Positions 59,801-64,000 of a DNA stretch of 64,000 nucleotides are shown piece by piece. Position numbers and translations under genes: made by a program. The stretch comes from Cymodocea nodosa (taxonomy: Eukaryota > Streptophyta > Magnoliopsida > Alismatales > Cymodoceaceae), in assembly GCA_036874045.1 (NCBI GenBank), contig CM072335.1:2810001-2874000 (forward strand). Reading direction: 5' to 3'. The notes beneath the pieces were generated by a model. That model worked only from the letters and a program-made list of their open reading frames with translations. It searched no databases and had not been told where the DNA came from. Numbering within the stretch: position 1 is the first letter of the stretch; each line of letters starts with the position of its first letter.

Positions 59801-60803
59801 GATGAAACGGATTGTGAACTCAATGGAGATTAGGCCAGGTATGATGTAACTTATCATCCAAAAGTTACAGATAATTTAGATGACAGGCATTCATAAAATC
59901 TTACATATGCATTCCAATAAAATTAACTAATTACCTAAAGATGGATCATAAAGATTTTCTTTACAAGATTCAGTGACAGTGAGCATCAAGGATGAAAAAA
60001 TACAGGTATGTTAGTCAAATCCACACTACCTATAACAGCAATACCCATTTATATGGCATGGAAAACCATTACAAATTACAAGAGTACTGAAACCATGAGG
60101 AACTAGATCAAATTCCTATTCCGACAGAAGACAACTACAACTACAGCAAAGGAACTAACTTTGAAAGCACAACTGAGCTAAAGTTGGCATTGTTGCGTAA
60201 ATTCAACTTAGAACAGAATAGAAGATCCATTTAAAACATAAATCAAAAAAGTACAAGCCAATCACATCTTGATGGAGACGGAGGAATCCTGTAGATGTTG
60301 CTGTTAACTGAGTCCAAAACCAGAAGCTCCCCAGTTGGTGAGACCTCCACGGAATATGGTTCAATGCCTAGCTTGCTCCCATCAAACACAGTCTCCACGG
60401 TGTACCCACTCTCGAATCTCATCATCGGGCGGCCGGAAATCGCTGGAAAGAGAAAGAAAAACAAACCCAAATCAGAGAAAACCTGTTTTCAGCAACAGGG
60501 CTTGATGGGATGTGGTTGCACCAACCTGTCTTGGTGGTGGATTTCAAAGACCATGCCCACTTCAGAAGGGCAGAAAGCACTCTGGAGAAGAACACATTTA
60601 CCATTCCTACACAATGTACAAGATTCGGTTGTATCAGAAACCAGAAACTCAAATCAAAAGACAAGGGAGCACTCACTTGCGGGTGATGCTGCTGAGGCAG
60701 CTGCAACAAAGGAAGAAGATGGCCCATGCACAAAAACCAACAAAGCAATCACAAACCCAGCAACCCAGCTCTGCCTTCTCCCCATCTTCAAACTCCCCGA
60801 CAT
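56848..60803 (-). CDS. NHL-repeat membrane protein, long form, seven exons
   Basis: Exons on the minus strand, 5' to 3': 60677-60803, 60526-60606, 60266-60442, 59567-59737, 58002-58208, 57784-57872 and 56848-57516. All junctions agree in phase, giving 506 residues. A signal peptide (VAGFVIALLVFVHG) is followed by the family block SRVLSALLKWAWSLKSTTKT. The NHL propeller shows ESGYTVETVFDGSKLG, MNHPKGFTVDDRGNIYVADA, GVTTIAGGKWNRGHADGPSE and LLVIDRGNQAIREI. A membrane helix (about 255-275, LLAACFFGYMLALLQRR) leads to a proline- and glutamine-rich cytosolic tail (KLPKQPPVRPPLIPP; FGKLIGGAVSFVAELFGG). This architecture matches the longer plant NHL proteins such as Arabidopsis At1g70280. It starts at ATG 60803, with a second in-frame ATG at 60785. 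The reading frame is open further upstream, but that stretch looks like leader. The binding partner is unknown. Confidence 0.93.
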
Positions 60804-63336
60804 AGAACTGCAAGCAGGAGACAAAATGCAGCTCAGATTCTTGGGTGCCTCATTTATTGAGAACCCACAATCACATCTCACCTCACAGTCAGACTCAGCC
60901 CATCGGCTAGAACTCCTTCCCCCTCCTCTGCAAATGGATTCACCGGTCAGTACCCTGCTCTTTGCTCTTCCTCCACCTTCCTCATAGACCACTGTTGGAG
61001 CGAAGGGAAAGGGTGTGTGATGTGTGACGGAGACAAAAGAAGCGATGGGATTCGTGTGCTTCTCCTGCCGTGGAACCACTTAACATTAAGTACGCAACCC
61101 AAGGGAAAAAAAACAAGTTCCATGTTCCAACCTTTCTCTTTTTTTTAATGATTGACACTGTTTTAAATGTCGGAGATTTTATAAAGCTCAGGAAGATCAT
61201 TCATGTCTCATCTTTTTTAATCCTAATTAAGAATATTACTATCAAAAGTTTAACTTCAGTGAAAAAACACGAAGCTGTACTTATAATTGCTTCTGTGTAT
61301 TTTAGAGAAATTGATACTATGTTTAAATAGATTGAACCATAGCACCATAAAAGATAAATTAAAAAAGATTTTATCAGAAATATAATAAGAGCTGCATTAA
61401 TTGAAGAGAGAGAAAATCTACTTTTTATTCGTATCTTTAGAAGATTAATTAATGCACTGGTAAATCTGTACGTAAGGTACGTTTGTTTCTGAATAACTTT
61501 ATATTAAGATAGTATTATAACAATATTTTAGGAGAGTAACTCTAACAAACAAAAAAAAAGACTAACGCTTGTTTAATAAAGTAATATTCTTTGTGTATTT
61601 TTAAAATATAAATTAATTATGTTTGGTTAGTTATTTACTGTTTATGATACTATTTTATTATTATAAATGTTTTTATATAATATCAAATTTTTTATTAATA
61701 ACCACAATTAGAACTTAGACGTCTGATTCAAAATTAATCAATAATAAGTTAAAACATACATCATTATAACACCCTTCTTTATAATAATCTATATTGTCTA
61801 TAGTTTTTTTTCCGAAGTAAATGTTTATAGACTCATTTCAACTTTATTTAACCTAATTTTACGTTAAAATGTGGATATTCATTACAAATTAATTAACAAT
61901 GAATTCAGATATATTCTTCATCGGTGTTGATCGATCAAACATATTTTTACCATTTTACGTTATTTACGTACATTTTTAACCATTTTATTATTTACATCAG
62001 ACACAAAATAAGTTATAAGCATGTTATGTTCTAGACAAAATAACTAATCAATTTTGCATCTACAACAATTGCTCTAAGAAATTCTAAATGTGGATTAATC
62101 GAAAGTGAAGTGGACGATTAGACAGCTGGGTAAAATTGGTATTTTCTTGCTAGTTTTCTCTGAAATTAATAGATAATGTTCTCACAAAATTTTGAATTTT
62201 ATTAATGTATGGAATCACCAAACCCTGACTGCCCAGATATGTAGAATTGGTTGTCTTGTTAATTATATTTGAACGCTTTTGTTAGAATTGGTTAGATAAC
62301 GTTGTTACCAAGATTCAAATCTCAAAACTTTTAATATTAGTTAGATGATGTATCAGCCATAGAATTTAGTTGTACGTCTTGTCTCGTTACTTATGTTTAA
62401 ACCAACTTTAAACTAGACAAAAACATTACGAACGAAAAAAATGATTGTGCTTGAGAAAAGTAAAGAAGAAAGTTGAATCATGCAAAGTGGTAAGCCCCTT
62501 TTGCTTTTTCTATTTTCTGGTAATGCCAACAAATTTTAGGAAGAAATGGAAAAGTTGGATTTCCTTTTTCCCTTTATTCGGTTGGCAAGGCAGCAATGTA
62601 TCATAACCATTTTTGGTAGGTACGATGTACCTCAACATCCATTTCATCAAATATTGATTGTTGATCTAAATGTTTCGAAGCTCAACATTTTTCTCTTAAA
62701 TTTTAATTAAATACAATAACGAATATGAAAATTTTAATATATATAAAATAGAACATAGGATAAATTAACTAATTATATGATTATTTTATATTTGTAAAAT
62801 AAAAATATTAATAAAAAAAAAGTAGCACAAGTGTTGTTGATCATTTATTAGAGTTGAGGTATGAACGTTACGATATGTATGCTTCCCATGATTCAACAAA
62901 CATGAATGAGATTTTCGGGAAATCTGGTCAATTAATGTAATGGAAAAAGATTCTTGCATTAATTGACCTACCTTCCTTTCTTTCAAATATATATTCCCAT
63001 CCTCTTTGCAGTCTGGATTGGTTGGTGTGGATTCTTGCATCATATATCCATTCACATGACACAATCTGCTTTGAAATCTATGGACCATCTCCCCGGCTGT
63101 TGCCTTTTCTTTTCAAAGAAGAAGCCGACTCAAATGGGGTGGGATCCAAATGCCAACATTCTCAAGAGGAAAAAAAAATTGTTGTACACATGGACCACCC
63201 AATCATGATGGTTAAAAAACAAAAAAGAAAAAATTAGACTGGCCTAGTTGGGAGCAAAGCATTTCAAAAGGCAAAGATTGGAGCAAAATCCTCGAAAAAT
63301 ATACATGGAAAACAGCCACATCCAACTTCTCCAGAC
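60804..63336. other. Intergenic region between the long NHL gene and the TPS-like gene
   Basis: The first 280 bases probably hold the NHL leader and promoter. The rest is AT-rich DNA with T/A runs. The last few hundred bases should contain the TPS-like 3' untranslated region. No gene is seen. Confidence 0.55.
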
Positions 63337-64000
63337 CTATGCGGTTAACCGATCAAAGGCCATCTCAAAACCAAATGCTGAGTACTTGGGCTTTTGACAA
63401 GAAGAAATGGCCTTCAGCAATGATATCACTTCATTATTATCGTCCACGTAGTATTTGGCCTTGCTAGGCTTTTGCCCAACTGTGCAGGCAAAGACTTCGG
63501 GCAATGCAGGAAACAATGAACCAGTAGTGACTGTCTGATTGATACTATCAAACATGTCCTCATCGGACCTGTCGTCTCCAATGCACATCACAAACTCGGG
63601 AGCCTTTCCCCTTGCAACCAGTTTCGAAAGAAGTTTCTCAAGGACCAAGCCTTTGCCAACGCCCTGGAAGTTAGTAAGGAGGTCATAGATTAGTAAGATA
63701 CATGTGATATTTTGCGAGAGATGCCAAAGAGACGGTGTGTAACAAACACAAGGATGCGAACCTGTGGCTTGACTTCCACAATTTGTTGTCCCCTAGTCAC
63801 AACCGCAGGTTTGTTTGCAAGAACACTCTCAAGGTGATTCACCAGTTCCTTGGCTTGACAAGAACCAAAATCAGGGTCGGCATCACAATGATGCCACACC
63901 ACTGCTGTCCTCTTCGATTCTATGTAGGAGCCATCTGTTGCTTCGGTGTACGACTTCATCACAGCAATGGCAACTTCTTTCCAACTTAAGTTCGTACGAT
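63337..64000 (-). CDS. Class II trehalose-6-phosphate synthase-like protein, C-terminal part (runs off right edge)
   Basis: Two exons on the minus strand, 63762-64000 (5' part cut by the window) and 63337-63663, join in phase at VEVKPQ|GVGKGL. The visible part is the C-terminal phosphatase-like domain: WKEVAIAVMKSYTEATDGSY, then VVWHHCDADPDFG, QAKELVNHLESVLANKP and FVMCIGDDRSDEDMF, the last being a conserved phosphatase motif. The end (QKPSKAKYYVDDNNEV) fits plant class II TPS proteins (TPS5-11). By family knowledge these carry both a synthase-like and a phosphatase-like domain, mostly lack trehalose-6-phosphate synthase activity, and act in sugar signalling, partly through SnRK1. The N-terminal domains lie beyond base 64000. 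Which member it is cannot be told from this part. Confidence 0.93.

Noticed and set aside
60804-61079. N-terminal extension of the long NHL protein
   Set aside because: The frame stays open upstream of the chosen ATG but would bury the signal peptide about 90 residues in; more likely 5' leader.
1-64000. CRISPR arrays, operons, bacterial promoters
   Set aside because: The window is plant nuclear DNA. No spaced identical repeats of CRISPR type were seen.
1-64000. tRNA, rRNA or known plant miRNA precursors
   Set aside because: I looked by eye for tRNA boxes and common miRNA sequences and saw none I could support; a covariance search would be decisive.

Overview
The window is plant nuclear DNA. 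It shows GT-AG introns with AT-rich sequence, plant-only families (ATL RING-H2, GT61, class II TPS, RSS3-type bHLH cofactor), abundant LTR and RTE retrotransposons, and one very GC-rich coding exon in an AT-rich setting. These point to an angiosperm, probably a monocot; I could not settle the genus. Most genes are multi-exon, and I rebuilt them by joining exons whose splice phases agree.

Layout, left to right. The left edge (345-1476, minus) holds the first six short exons of an RSS3-like gene that runs off the window. From 1.5 to 9.8 kb I see no convincing gene, only simple repeats and retrotransposon scraps. At 10.86-30.28 kb (minus) lies a two-exon HIG1-domain gene (respiratory supercomplex / hypoxia family). 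Its single 19.2-kb intron is a nested retrotransposon graveyard. A degenerate RTE-type LINE has been opened by a copia-like LTR fragment, a 272-bp TRIM, a 1.5-kb solo LTR and a Ty3/gypsy chromovirus. The chromovirus in turn carries a Ty1/copia element. The HIG1 gene itself may be broken: the only nearby ATG is out of frame by one base, and four residues of the domain are missing.

From 30.7 to 36.7 kb is intergenic DNA with tandem duplications. An intact ATL46/ATL13-type RING-H2 ubiquitin ligase gene lies at 36.76-38.03 kb (plus). After 6 kb without a recognisable gene comes a small conserved plant protein of unknown function (44.16-44.58 kb, minus). Next is a three-exon GT61 glycosyltransferase gene (45.92-47.74 kb, plus), flanked by two inverted copies of an AT-rich repeat. 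Two NHL-repeat membrane proteins follow tail to tail: 49.76-55.74 kb (plus, 6 exons) and 56.85-60.80 kb (minus, 7 exons). The right edge (63.34-64.00 kb, minus) is the 3' end of a class II trehalose-6-phosphate synthase-like gene.

The genes are independent plant loci, not an operon or a cassette. I found no new multi-gene system. The most notable structure is the HIG1 intron with its ordered nest of insertions and the signs of decay in that gene.
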